A DNA stretch of 64,000 bases, from NCBI RefSeq assembly GCF_024171995.1, contig NZ_JAMTCT010000003.1, forward strand, positions 62,001-126,000, in the 5' to 3' direction. A program made the translations under genes and the position numbers. This DNA is from Promicromonospora umidemergens. Its GTDB lineage: Bacteria; Actinomycetota; Actinomycetes; Actinomycetales; Cellulomonadaceae. Shown here in pieces: positions 33,830-41,534 of the stretch. How positions within the stretch are numbered: position 1 is the first letter of the stretch; each line of letters starts with the position of its first letter. The notes beneath the pieces were generated by a model. That model made no database searches. It saw only the letters and a program-made list of their open reading frames with translations, and had not been told where the DNA came from.

Positions 33830-34678
33830 TCACCGGTTGGTGAGGAAGCCGTCCAGGGCTGGGAGGTCGTCGGTGTTGATGTGGTCGACGCCGGCGTCGG
33901 CGAGCTCCGTCCACATCGCCTCGCGCGCCGCGCCCGGCTGGTCGGGCGTCGCCCAGAACCGGACGCGGTGGCCCGCTGCGTGCGCCTGGTTCACGAACGC
34001 GTGCAGGCGCTCCCGCTCGGCCGCGGGCATCTCGCCATCACCCTGCCACGTGAACAGCTTGGTCCAGTTGTCGCTGACCAGCGGCATCAGGCTCGCCGGG
34101 AGCCCCGAGCCCAGGTCGCCGGAGCGTCCGTCGTAGAACGCGTACCGCACCGCCTGCGACCGCATCGTCTCCAGCGGCCGGTTGCCGCTGATGACGGCGG
34201 TGACGGGGCCGTCATGGACCCGGCCGTGCACGGCGCGAGACATGATCGCCCTGTGCTCGGCGAGCGCCTCGTGGATCTCCGCGTACGTGGACTCCCCGTC
34301 CGACTTGATGTCGATGAGGAGCTGCAGGCTGCCGTCCCAGCCGGGGTAGACGCTGCGGCCGCGCCCGCGCGCCAGGTCCCGCAGCGGGTCGAGGTAGAGG
34401 CTCTCCAAGGTTCGGGCGGGGTCCACGTCGACGAGGTCGTGCGCGACGAGCAGCTCGCCGTCGACCAGCCAGACGTCCGCCTCGACGCTCGTGAAGCCGT
34501 GGGACAGCGCGTCGTGGAGCGGGCGGTCGTGCTCGTAGTCGTTGTGGGCGTGCGCGGCGTCGTGCGGCTCGCCCAGGTCGGCGCCGCCCCCGGGCAGCGT
34601 GGCCGACGCCGGCGTGGCCAGCCCCGCGAGCAGGGTGGCGGCCGCGAGGGCCGCTCCGATGGTGGTTCGTACGCGCAT
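33830..34678 (-). CDS. Secreted PI-PLC/glycerophosphodiester phosphodiesterase superfamily protein
   Basis: A 282-residue exported protein. A signal peptide ends near TPASA (about residue 27). The catalytic-domain blocks are AHAHNDYEHDRPLHDAL, GFTSVEADVWLVDGELLVAHD and LQLLIDIKSD, the pattern of TIM-barrel phosphodiesterases of the GDPD/PI-PLC superfamily. The His in HNDY and the Glu/Asp in EADV correspond to catalytic and metal positions. It likely hydrolyses glycerophosphodiesters or phosphoinositides outside the cell, for phosphate or carbon. The ATG at 34678 has AAGGAG six bases upstream. The 304 bp upstream, to the LuxR-type gene, contains no gene that I can support and probably holds both promoters. 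Confidence 0.86.
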   Translation of the reverse strand: MRVRTTIGAALAAATLLAGLATPASATLPGGGADLGEPHDAAHAHNDYEHDRPLHDALSHGFTSVEADVWLVDGELLVAHDLVDVDPARTLESLYLDPLRDLARGRGRSVYPGWDGSLQLLIDIKSDGESTYAEIHEALAEHRAIMSRAVHGRVHDGPVTAVISGNRPLETMRSQAVRYAFYDGRSGDLGSGLPASLMPLVSDNWTKLFTWQGDGEMPAAERERLHAFVNQAHAAGHRVRFWATPDQPGAAREAMWTELADAGVDHINTDDLPALDGFLTNR

Positions 34679-34983
34679 GGTTGTCTCCTTGTGACTGCCG
34701 GGTGGGCTGCCTGCTGAGGCCATGCAAGCGCCGTGCGCTGACGGGCGGGTGAACTCCGCGCGACCGTGGCCCGTCGGCGAACCGAACCGCGTCGGCCGGT
34801 CCGCCGGCGCCGGCCGGGCAGGTCGCTCCGTCTCGGAGGGTGCCAGGTGGGCCGGCTCAGGCGGTCGTGAGGAGGGGATGAATTCGTGTCAAAACCCTGT
34901 CCGAGCCTGGCACCCTGTGCAAACATGCGACACCGGGGCGGCCACCCGGGGCCCGTTCGTCCGTTCGATCGGGGAGTCAGAGG
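34679..34983. other. Divergent intergenic region without a supported gene
   Basis: The 305 bp between the phosphodiesterase and the LuxR-type regulator carry short open frames only. The stretch around 34870-34940 is more AT-rich and probably contains the regulator promoter. No hairpin or operator could be named with confidence. Confidence 0.4.
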
Positions 34984-35976
34984 ATGCTGCAGAGCCTGGG
35001 GATGTCCGGTACGGCCGAGTCGGTCTACCTGCAGATGCTGAGGGACCGCGACGCGGGGCCGGACCGGATCGCGGACGCGCTCGGGATCGACGAGGCGCAG
35101 GTCCACGACGCGCTGGACGAGCTGTCCCGCCTGATGCTGGTCGAGGACTCCTGGGCCGGTGACGACGGGCTTCGTCCGGTCAGCCCGGAGGTAGGGCTCG
35201 CCGCACTGCTCGCCAGGGAACAGGCGGACGTCGCGCGGCGCAACCAGGAGATCGAGGAGGGCCGGGTCGCGCTCGCCCGCCTCGTCTCCGAGCTGCAGAA
35301 CGTGCGCAAGGGCCCGGACGTCGAGGTCCTCGAGACCGCTGCGGAGGCGAGGGACCGCCTGGCGACGCTCACGGAGCAGTGCACGCAGGACCTGTGCACC
35401 TTCGTGCCGACCCGTGCGACGTCGTCGCGTGCGCTGGAGTCGAGCCGTGCGCTGAGCGAGACGCTCCTGGAACGCGGCGTCCGGATGCGCACCGTCTACC
35501 TGGAGAGCATCCGCAACGACCAGCCGACCTGGGACCACGCGACCTGGCTGCGCAACAACGGGGCAGAGGTGCGGCTGGCCGCGACCGTCCCGGTCCGCCT
35601 GCAGATCATCGACCAGGACCACGCGATGGTGCCCCTGACCGACACCGAGTCGGGTTCCGGAGCTGTCGTGATGACGTCCCCCGGCGTCGTGGCCGCCCTC
35701 ATGGCCCTGTTCACCCAGACCTGGCGTTCGGCCACCCCGCTGGGCGCGGACCGCCGGCACGACGACGACGGCCTGTCGGTGCAGGAGCACGAGCTGCTCC
35801 GGCTGTGGGCCAAGGGAGCTACCGACGAGGCAGCCGGCCGCAGGCTCGGGGTGTCCCTGCGCACGGTGCGCCGCCTGAGCAGCGGTCTCATGGAACGGCT
35901 GGACGCCTGCAGCCGCTTCCAGGCGGGAGCGCTGGCGCTGGAGTGCGGCTGGCTGGATCCGGCGGACCTCAGCTGA
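34984..35976 (+). CDS. TrmB/LuxR-type two-headed transcriptional regulator
   Basis: A 330-residue regulator with a helix-turn-helix at each end. The N-terminus (SGTAESVYLQMLRDRDAG, IADALGIDEAQVHDALDEL) is a TrmB-like winged helix. The middle (about 110-255, LCTFVPTRATSS, VRMRTVYLES, ATVPVRLQIIDQDHAMVPLTD) resembles the phospholipase-D-like fold of TrmB C-domains. The C-terminus (VQEHELLRLWAKGATDEAAGRRLGVSLRTVRR) is a LuxR-type helix-turn-helix. A region at about 75-105 (REQADVARRNQEIEEGRVALARLVSE, read in two parts) is coiled-coil-like. It converges, with an 8-bp overlap, on a minus-strand unit encoding a tiny secreted peptide and a 95-residue protein, suggesting a signalling relationship. 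Confidence 0.85.
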   Translation: MLQSLGMSGTAESVYLQMLRDRDAGPDRIADALGIDEAQVHDALDELSRLMLVEDSWAGDDGLRPVSPEVGLAALLAREQADVARRNQEIEEGRVALARLVSELQNVRKGPDVEVLETAAEARDRLATLTEQCTQDLCTFVPTRATSSRALESSRALSETLLERGVRMRTVYLESIRNDQPTWDHATWLRNNGAEVRLAATVPVRLQIIDQDHAMVPLTDTESGSGAVVMTSPGVVAALMALFTQTWRSATPLGADRRHDDDGLSVQEHELLRLWAKGATDEAAGRRLGVSLRTVRRLSSGLMERLDACSRFQAGALALECGWLDPADLS

Positions 35977-36256
35977 TTCCGGCCGGGCTGGAGACTCTGA
36001 CCGTACCCAGCCTCCAGCCCGGCAGCTCGAGGGAGTCGGCAGCGGCGAGCACCAGCCGGCACCCGGTCGCTGCCGCCTGGTCCAGCGGGACCAGGAGAAA
36101 GAGCACCACACCGAAGCCTGCGGGCAGCGGGCCGACGTAGACGTGCCTCAGCTCGTCCTGCGGGACGGCTACGGCCCGGACCGCCTCGGCGACCTGCGCC
36201 GACGTGGTCCAGGCCGCGGTGCGTGGGGCCTCGACGACGATCCTGACGATGCGCAT
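35969..36256 (-). CDS. Unknown 95-residue protein downstream of the secreted-peptide gene
   Basis: A short protein that I do not recognise: MRIVRIVVEAPRTAAW, then helices and a hydrophobic strand (AGFGVVLFLLVPLDQAA) and a C-terminal TRP/SSP segment. No signal peptide; the hydrophobic stretch is too short and mixed for a clear membrane helix. Its ATG lies six bases after the peptide gene's stop, which argues for translation as a pair. Its 3' end overlaps the LuxR-type gene by 8 bp on the other strand. Coding status is supported by position and frame rather than by family. Confidence 0.5.
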   Translation of the reverse strand: MRIVRIVVEAPRTAAWTTSAQVAEAVRAVAVPQDELRHVYVGPLPAGFGVVLFLLVPLDQAAATGCRLVLAAADSLELPGWRLGTVRVSSPAGIS

Positions 36257-36262
36257 CGATCG

Positions 36263-36415
36263 TCAGGGTTGGGCGGAGGTGGGCGGAGCCGACTCCCACT
36301 GGGGGTCCGACTCCCACTGCGGGTCGGACGCGCTCGCCACGCCCTGGCCCGCGGCGGTGAGCAGGACGGCGGTCACGACGACGGCGGTAGCGCGCTGGAG
36401 GACGTTGAGCTGCAC
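36263..36415 (-). CDS. Small secreted peptide with tandem DPQWES repeat
   Basis: A 50-residue product starting at GTG 36415, with GGAG 8 bp upstream. Residues 1-29 are a clear signal sequence (MQLNVLQRATAVVVTAVLLT, then a small-residue cleavage site ending ASA). The predicted mature peptide is 21 residues, starts with DPQWES repeated twice after a Ser and ends Pro-rich (APPTSAQP). It has no Cys, so it is neither disulfide-stapled nor a lanthipeptide. The DNA repeat is a near-perfect 18-bp tandem duplication. Size, export and placement beside a sensor-type regulator suggest a signalling or marker peptide; this is inference. Confidence 0.6.
   Translation of the reverse strand: MQLNVLQRATAVVVTAVLLTAAGQGVASASDPQWESDPQWESAPPTSAQP
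36291..36326. repeat. 18-bp tandem duplication coding DPQWES twice
   Basis: Copies 36291-36308 and 36309-36326 match at 16 of 18 bases (GACTCCCACTGGGGGTCC and GACTCCCACTGCGGGTCG). The unit is in frame with the secreted-peptide gene, so the duplication expands the mature peptide by exactly six residues. Confidence 0.85.
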
Positions 36416-36458
36416 GATGATTCTCCGTCTCGACGGGGGCTTCTTGGCTTCTGCCTTG

Positions 36459-36487
36459 ATCCTTTCCCGCCTCTCGGTACGCAACAA
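36459..36487 (-). promoter_or_regulatory. Possible promoter of the secreted-peptide gene
   Basis: On the minus strand TTGTTG (complement of 36482-36487) and AAGGAT (complement of 36459-36464) are 17 bp apart, ending 43 bp before the GTG start. Only a moderate match to the housekeeping sigma consensus. Confidence 0.35.
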
Positions 36488-36541
36488 GGGATGCGGGCTG
36501 TCACGAAAGTGCCCCAGCAATCCCTGCCGCGACAACAAGAA

Positions 36542-36585
36542 ATGGCACGGTCCTGCCACCGGAGGCGGTGGCAGGACCGTGCCAT
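36542..36585 (-). terminator. Strong intrinsic terminator after the I36-NlpC/P60 gene
   Basis: ATGGCACGGTCCTGCCACC (36542-36560) and its exact complement (36567-36585) form a perfect 19-bp stem with a 6-bp loop, 21 bp after the stop of the minus-strand gene. It insulates the peptide unit from upstream transcription. Confidence 0.8.
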
Positions 36586-36606
36586 CTGCTCAGTTGCGCG
36601 CCAGGA

Positions 36607-38205
36607 TCACATGTTCACGCGGATCCCGAAGTCACCGCCGTACACGTTGGTCACGTGCACGCTGGTCGAGGTGCGTGGTGATGATGCCTCGACCATCTGG
36701 CCATTTCCTAGATATATGGCGACGTGATAGGTGCTCGACCAGCCGCCCCACATGATGAGGTCGCCGCGCCGCAGGTTGCTCATCGAGACCTTCGTGCCCT
36801 TGCTGAGGTGCGCACCGGTGTACGTACCGATGTCGACGCCAGCGCCCTGCCAGAACGCGTACTGCGTCAGGCCGGAGCAGTCGAAGCCGTACCGGCTCCG
36901 GTCGTCGTAGCCACCAGGGCTGCAGCAGACGCCGTAGGTCGGGCCGTACTTGTTGCCGCCGCCCCACGAGTAGGTGTAGCCCTGACCGGTCTGCGACAGT
37001 GCGGCCTGGATGACCCGTTCGACCTTCTGTGCGTAGTCACCGCTGGTGTCCCCACCGCCGCCACCGCCGCCGCCACCCTCGGAGACAGGGCACTCGGAGC
37101 TCGTGACGAACTTGTGGGAGGCGTTGTTGTTGTACAGCGTGCCGTTCAGCTGCCCCTTGAAGCCGGCCGCAACCTCCTGCGCGGAGCCGCCGTAATAGCT
37201 GTTGAAGTAGATGCAGACCGTCTTGCTGGACCGGTTCCACACGGACGCGGCGTTGTTCTTGATGCACTCGCCCTGGCCGGAGCCCGCACCCTTGAAGTCG
37301 TAGCACGACGGCTGCGTGGTGCCGTAGTCACCGACCGAGTCGGTGAAGTCCGAGATCGAGCCTGCGTTGCCGCTGTTGTAGTAGTAGCAGAGCTCACCGC
37401 TCTCGCAGGTACCGCTGCGCGAACCGCTGCCGGGTGCGGTCGCGCCGACGAACTGGTGCGAGGCGTTGTTGTTGTAGACGGTGCTGTTGAGCTGGCCCTT
37501 GAAGCCCGGCGCCACGTCCTGGTACGAGCCTCCGTAGTTGCTGTTGAAGTAGACGCGGACGGCCTTGCTCGACCGGTTCCAGACGGATGCGGCGTTGTTC
37601 TTGATGCACTCGCCCTGGCCGGCACCAGCGCCCTTGAAGTCATAACAGGTGGGCTGTGCGTCACCGTAGCTGCCGGCGGACTCGGTGAAGTCCGAGATCG
37701 ACCCTGCGTTCCCGCTGTTGTAGTAGTAGCAGAACTCGCCGCTCTCGCAGGTGCCGCTGCGTGCACCGGTGTCCGTGCCGGCGGTCCCGACGAGCTGGTG
37801 CGAGGCGTTGTTGTTGTACAGCTCCGCGCTGAGCTGGCCCTTGTAGCCCGCGCCGATGTTCTGGTACATACCGCCGTAGCCGGTGTTGAAATACACACGC
37901 ACGGTCTCGCCGGTCCGGTTCCACACCGAGGCAGCGTTGTTCTTGATGCACTCGCCCTGACCGGAGCCCGAACCCTTGAAGTCGTAGCACGACGGCTGCG
38001 TGGTGCCGTAGTCATCGACCGAACCGGTGAAGTCCGAGACAGACCCTGCATTGTCGCTGTTGTAGTAATAACAGAACTCGCCGCTGTCGCAGTTCCCGTC
38101 ACGTGCCGCGGCGGACGCGGGGGCCGCCACACCCACCACGGCCGCCAGCATCGAGGCCATCAACGCGAAGACCGCGAGAAGCGCAGACGCTCTTCTCATC
38201 ACCAT
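36607..38205 (-). CDS. Secreted protein: three peptidase-inhibitor-I36-like domains + Gly linker + NlpC/P60 peptidase
   Basis: A 532-residue exported protein. The ATG at 38205 follows GGAGG at five bases; the signal peptide ends near ASAAA (about residue 34). Three tandem domains start at about residues 37, 151 and 265, each opening with C-[DE]-S-G-E-[FL]-C-YYYNS and containing CYDFKG, CIKNNAASVWNR and GQL..YNNNASH; this is the peptidase inhibitor I36/SMI-like, gamma-crystallin-type fold. A run of nine Gly (377-385) leads to an NlpC/P60 domain with Cys443 (YGFDCSGLTQY) and His494 (TYHVAIYLGNG), a cell-wall peptidase fold. It may remodel peptidoglycan or attack other bacteria, with the repeats as targeting or inhibitory modules. 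Confidence 0.92.
   Translation of the reverse strand: MVMRRASALLAVFALMASMLAAVVGVAAPASAAARDGNCDSGEFCYYYNSDNAGSVSDFTGSVDDYGTTQPSCYDFKGSGSGQGECIKNNAASVWNRTGETVRVYFNTGYGGMYQNIGAGYKGQLSAELYNNNASHQLVGTAGTDTGARSGTCESGEFCYYYNSGNAGSISDFTESAGSYGDAQPTCYDFKGAGAGQGECIKNNAASVWNRSSKAVRVYFNSNYGGSYQDVAPGFKGQLNSTVYNNNASHQFVGATAPGSGSRSGTCESGELCYYYNSGNAGSISDFTDSVGDYGTTQPSCYDFKGAGSGQGECIKNNAASVWNRSSKTVCIYFNSYYGGSAQEVAAGFKGQLNGTLYNNNASHKFVTSSECPVSEGGGGGGGGGDTSGDYAQKVERVIQAALSQTGQGYTYSWGGGNKYGPTYGVCCSPGGYDDRSRYGFDCSGLTQYAFWQGAGVDIGTYTGAHLSKGTKVSMSNLRRGDLIMWGGWSSTYHVAIYLGNGQMVEASSPRTSTSVHVTNVYGGDFGIRVNM
37105..38097 (-). repeat. Three tandem ~340-bp coding repeats (I36-like modules)
   Basis: Modules lie at about 38097-37786, 37755-37444 and 37410-37105, with a 114-115-codon period. 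Repeats 2 and 3 are the most alike; long blocks such as GECIKNNAASVWNR are identical in all three, so the array is recently duplicated or kept uniform by recombination, and may vary in copy number between strains. Confidence 0.85.
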
Positions 38206-38454
38206 TTCTCCCTCCACCAGGTCGCAGAGCGACCCGCATCTCCTGCCGGTTCGGGATCCCGCACCGGATAGGAAGATGTTGGCAATCAGCCTCAAGTGCC
38301 GGGAAGTGGGAGAAAGGTGCCACGCCTGCTTGGTGCCGCCCCGGGACAGCGGTCAGGATCGTGGCCGCAAGGTGCGACGTCCACGCCTGGCACCTCGGGG
38401 CCACCCACCCGAGGGCACACGCCTGACCACCCCGTGACTTTTAAGGGATATGTC

Positions 38455-38540
38455 TTGAATGATCCAAGCGGATTCAGTACTGTATCGGTAAACCTACCGC
38501 TGCTCGAAGACATGTCGCGACACCGATGTTAGCGCTCACA
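38455..38540 (+). promoter_or_regulatory. GH62 promoter and LacI-type operator in a 458-bp intergenic region
   Basis: The 38206-38663 gap holds no supported gene. TTGAAT (38455-38460) and TACTGT (38478-38483) are 17 bp apart and resemble a housekeeping promoter. TGTTAGCGCTCACA (38527-38540) is a near-perfect palindrome with the central AGCGCT typical of LacI-family sugar operators. It differs from the TTTAnCGnTAAA operators beside the local lacI gene, so another regulator may act here. The 5' leader is long (~120 bases from the operator to the start codon). Confidence 0.5.
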
Positions 38541-38663
38541 CAGCAAGGTTCCACGCAGGCGGCTCCCCTGAGCCGCGGCGCTGATCACGCCGCAGGTAGG
38601 GCACCACGCACGCCACGGCACCGCCCTCGCGGGCCGGTGCCCCGACAGATATAGGAGCGAAGG

Positions 38664-40130
38664 ATGAAGAGGTCCATCGCAAGTCTCGCGCTGGGGCTGG
38701 CCGCAACACTGGTACTGGCCTCGGCCACGGTGCTGCCGACCGCCGACGTCCCGGCCGCCGCCGCGGCGGACGGCAACCTGCTCGTGAACGGCGAGCTGGA
38801 GAACGGCACGACCGGCTGGTCGGCGTTCGGCGCCGGGACGCTGACGTCCAGCACGAACCCGGTCCACGCGGGCGGCCGTTCCCTCGCACAGACGGGCCGC
38901 ACCGCCTCGTGGAACGGCCCCGCCCAGACCGTCACGCCGTCGCTGACGAACAACGCCAGCTACACGGCGAGCGTGTGGGTGCGGTCCCAGAGCGGCTCCC
39001 CGACCGGCCGCGTCACGCTGCGCGTGACCGCGGGCGGCACGACGAGCTATGTCAACCTGGCCCAGGGGGCGGTGAGCTCCTCCGGCTGGACGCGACTGAC
39101 CGGCACCGCGAACGTGTCCTGGTCGGGCACCCTGTCGTCCGCCGCGTTCTACGTGGAGACGGCGGCCGGTACCGACGGCCTCTACATCGACGACGCCTCG
39201 CTCACGAGCAGCTCCGCCGCGGCCTGCGACCTGCCGTCGACCTACCGCTGGACATCGACGGGCGTCCTGGCCAACCCGAGGTCGGGCTGGGTCGCGCTCA
39301 AGGACTTCACCACGGCGCCGTACAACGGCAAGCACCTCGTCTACGCGACCACGCACGACACCGGCACGTCCTGGGGCTCGATGAACTTCAGCCTCCTCGA
39401 CAGCTGGTCGGACATGGCCGGCGCCAGCCAGAACCAGATGTCGTCGTCGACGGTGGCCCCGTCGCTGTTCTACTTCGCCCCGCGGAACATCTGGGTGCTC
39501 ACCTACCAGTGGGGTCCGTCACCGTTCATGTACCGGACATCCAGCGACCCGAGGAACCCGAACGGGTGGTCGGCTGCGAGCCCGCTGTTCACCGGGTCGA
39601 TCTCCGGCTCGGGCACCGGGCCCATCGACCAGGCGGTCATCGGCGACGGCACGAACATGTACTTGTTCTTCGCCGGGGACAACGGGAAGATCTACCGGGC
39701 GAGCATGCCGATCGGCAACTTCCCCGGCAGCTTCGGCAGCTCGTACGAGACCATCATGAGCGACACCACGAACAACCTGTTCGAGGCCGTCCAGGTCTAC
39801 AAGGTCCAGGACCAGAACAAGTACCTCATGATCGTCGAGGCGATCGGCGCGAACGGACGGTACTTCCGCTCGTTCACGGCGAACAGCCTCTCCGGTTCGT
39901 GGACCCCGCAGGCCGCCACGGAGAGCAACCCGTTCGCCGGCAAGGCCAACAGCGGCGCCACCTGGACCAACGACATCAGCCACGGTGAGCTCATCCGCAC
40001 CAGTGCCGGCCAGACCATGACGATCGATCCCTGCAACCTGCAGTTCCTGTACCAGGGCCGCTCCCCCAGCTCTGGCGGGGACTACGGGCTGCTCCCGTAC
40101 CGGCCGGGCCTGCTCACCCTCCAGCGCTAG
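38664..40130 (+). CDS. Secreted GH62 alpha-L-arabinofuranosidase with N-terminal CBM4/9-like module
   Basis: A 488-residue exported enzyme. Signal peptide to about residue 35; residues about 38-182 form a CenC/CBM4_9-like beta-sandwich ([30 protein letters not shown]). From residue 188 a complete GH62 five-bladed propeller follows. Catalytic candidates are Asp214 (WVALKDF), Asp322 (TGPIDQAV) and Glu374 ([10 protein letters not shown]). GH62 enzymes remove single arabinose side chains from arabinoxylan or arabinan. AGGAG precedes the ATG by seven bases. It converges with a second GH62 gene across a shared terminator. Confidence 0.95.
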   Translation: MKRSIASLALGLAATLVLASATVLPTADVPAAAAADGNLLVNGELENGTTGWSAFGAGTLTSSTNPVHAGGRSLAQTGRTASWNGPAQTVTPSLTNNASYTASVWVRSQSGSPTGRVTLRVTAGGTTSYVNLAQGAVSSSGWTRLTGTANVSWSGTLSSAAFYVETAAGTDGLYIDDASLTSSSAAACDLPSTYRWTSTGVLANPRSGWVALKDFTTAPYNGKHLVYATTHDTGTSWGSMNFSLLDSWSDMAGASQNQMSSSTVAPSLFYFAPRNIWVLTYQWGPSPFMYRTSSDPRNPNGWSAASPLFTGSISGSGTGPIDQAVIGDGTNMYLFFAGDNGKIYRASMPIGNFPGSFGSSYETIMSDTTNNLFEAVQVYKVQDQNKYLMIVEAIGANGRYFRSFTANSLSGSWTPQAATESNPFAGKANSGATWTNDISHGELIRTSAGQTMTIDPCNLQFLYQGRSPSSGGDYGLLPYRPGLLTLQR

Positions 40131-40136
40131 ACCAGC

Positions 40137-40174
40137 GGAACGGCGCCGCACCCCTTGTGGCGCGGCGCCGTTCC
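40137..40174. terminator. Bidirectional terminator between convergent GH62 genes
   Basis: GGAACGGCGCCGC (40137-40149) and GCGGCGCCGTTCC (40162-40174) form a perfect 13-bp stem with a 12-bp loop. Confidence 0.75.
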
Positions 40175-40198
40175 CGTACGGACCCGGACGGCCCGGGT

Positions 40199-41377
40199 CT
40201 ACCGCTCCTCGCACAGGGCGCTGATCGGGTTAGGTCCGTCCGCGGTGAGCAGGCCAAGGCGGTACGGCAGGTCACCGTAGCCACCGCCCTCGACGACGCC
40301 GTCGGGGTCGTAGCCCTGGAAGACCATCTGGAGCGGCTCGCAGGGGTCGATCGTCGGCGTCATGCCGCGCTGGGTGCGCAGGAGCTCGCCGTGCGAGACG
40401 TCGACCGACCACGGCTCGGTCTCGTAGCTGACGTTGTTCGACCGGGCGAACGGGTTCTCCGCCGTGTCCGCGAGGGGCACCCACTCGTCGCCGTCGGCGT
40501 CGGGCGAGTCAGCGGTCCACGACCGGTACAGGCGTGCGCCGTCGTCCCCGATCGCCTCCATCAGCAGGAGGTACTTGCCGGTCCCCCGGATCTTGTACAG
40601 GGCGCCGGCCTCGAAGAAGTCGAAGCGATCGGCCTCCTCACGCGCGATGACGGTGCTCTCGTCGTACCCGTTCGGGAAGTCCGCGACCGACGTCTCCGAC
40701 CGATAGAGGTGACCGTTGTCGTCGGAGGAGAACAGGTAGCACTTCCCACGGTCGCAGATGTTCCAGAAGTCGAGCCAGTAGCCGTTGCCGATGTTGTCCT
40801 GGATGATCTGTGGCATGCCCGAGTAGAAGTGCTTCGGCGCGCTCCACGAGGTGGGGTCGCTGATGTCCTCGGTGGTCGAGTACGCGGCGTTCCCGTCCTG
40901 GTAGACCAGGTACCAGAGCTGCTGCGGCTCGAACCAGAACACCTGCGGCGCGGCCCGGTACCCGGGGCCGACAGCAGTCTCGTCCAGGTAGTGGATCGGC
41001 GCGGTGTCGGCCTCCGACCAGTCGGTGAAGCTCTTGTAGGCCATGTGCCAGCCCTTGCCCTCGCCGGGCGTGGTCGTCATGAACACGTGGTACTTGCCGC
41101 CGGACCGGACGACGCTCGGGTCCTTGACCGCCACCGATTCGTGCTCCTGGTCGGGCATGGGCGTGATCACCGGATCGCGGGTGGTCCAGCGGAACGACGG
41201 CGTGCCCGACGCCGTCGGCCCGGCGGCCTGAGCAGCCGGGCGCACCGGGGAAGCCGGCGGCGGCGGTTCGGCCGGTCCCGCCTGCGCGACGGGCGCGAGC
41301 CCTGCCAGGACGGCGATCGTGGCGGTGGCGACTGCTGCCTTGGCGAGGCGGACGGTGGTGCGGAACCTTCTGGTCAT
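40199..41377 (-). CDS. Secreted GH62-family alpha-L-arabinofuranosidase, catalytic domain only
   Basis: A 392-residue exported enzyme. The ATG at 41377 follows GGGAG at seven bases. Signal peptide ends near AQA (about residue 33), followed by a Pro/Ala linker and one GH62 domain with no binding module. Catalytic candidates are Asp86 (VAVKDPSVV), Asp203 (GYWLDFWNI) and Glu256 (FDFFEAGAL). The sequence is clearly diverged from the neighbouring GH62 (ICDRGKCYLFSSDDNGHLYRS against [17 protein letters not shown]), so the pair are not a recent duplication and may prefer different side-chain patterns. A LacI-type operator overlaps the -10 of its probable promoter. Confidence 0.93.
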   Translation of the reverse strand: MTRRFRTTVRLAKAAVATATIAVLAGLAPVAQAGPAEPPPPASPVRPAAQAAGPTASGTPSFRWTTRDPVITPMPDQEHESVAVKDPSVVRSGGKYHVFMTTTPGEGKGWHMAYKSFTDWSEADTAPIHYLDETAVGPGYRAAPQVFWFEPQQLWYLVYQDGNAAYSTTEDISDPTSWSAPKHFYSGMPQIIQDNIGNGYWLDFWNICDRGKCYLFSSDDNGHLYRSETSVADFPNGYDESTVIAREEADRFDFFEAGALYKIRGTGKYLLLMEAIGDDGARLYRSWTADSPDADGDEWVPLADTAENPFARSNNVSYETEPWSVDVSHGELLRTQRGMTPTIDPCEPLQMVFQGYDPDGVVEGGGYGDLPYRLGLLTADGPNPISALCEER

Positions 41378-41417
41378 CTGCGTGCTCCCTTGCACGAGTG
41401 CGGTCCGGTCGCCAGGA

Positions 41418-41446
41418 CTTTAACGGTAAAGACACGGTTTCGACAA
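41418..41446 (-). promoter_or_regulatory. GH62 promoter overlapped by LacI-type operator
   Basis: On the minus strand TTGTCG (complement of 41441-41446) and TTAAAG (complement of 41418-41423) are 17 bp apart, upstream of the GH62 gene at 41377. The near-palindrome TTTAACGGTAAA (41419-41430) covers the -10, so repressor binding would block the polymerase. Confidence 0.5.
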
Positions 41447-41450
41447 GGCG

Positions 41451-41488
41451 TTGACACCCTCGGCAGCGCGCTCTACTTTATCGATAAA
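41451..41488 (+). promoter_or_regulatory. Consensus plus-strand promoter with perfect LacI-type operator
   Basis: TTGACA (41451-41456), a 17-bp spacer and TACTTT (41474-41479) make one of the best promoters in the window. TTTATCGATAAA (41477-41488) is a perfect 12-bp palindrome with the same TTTAnCGnTAAA pattern as the site at 41419. It points into the 3' end of lacI, and GGAGGAG (41511-41517) precedes an ATG at 41523. The next plus-strand operon begins at 42654. Confidence 0.55.
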
Positions 41489-41534
41489 TATCGGCCGGAC
41501 AGCGACTCGAGGAGGAGCAGCCATGACCGACCGA

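Noticed and set aside
36263-36415. Lanthipeptide or other modified-peptide precursor
   Set aside because: The peptide has no Cys, no LanB/C/M-like or radical-SAM gene is nearby, and it carries a standard secretion signal rather than a leader.
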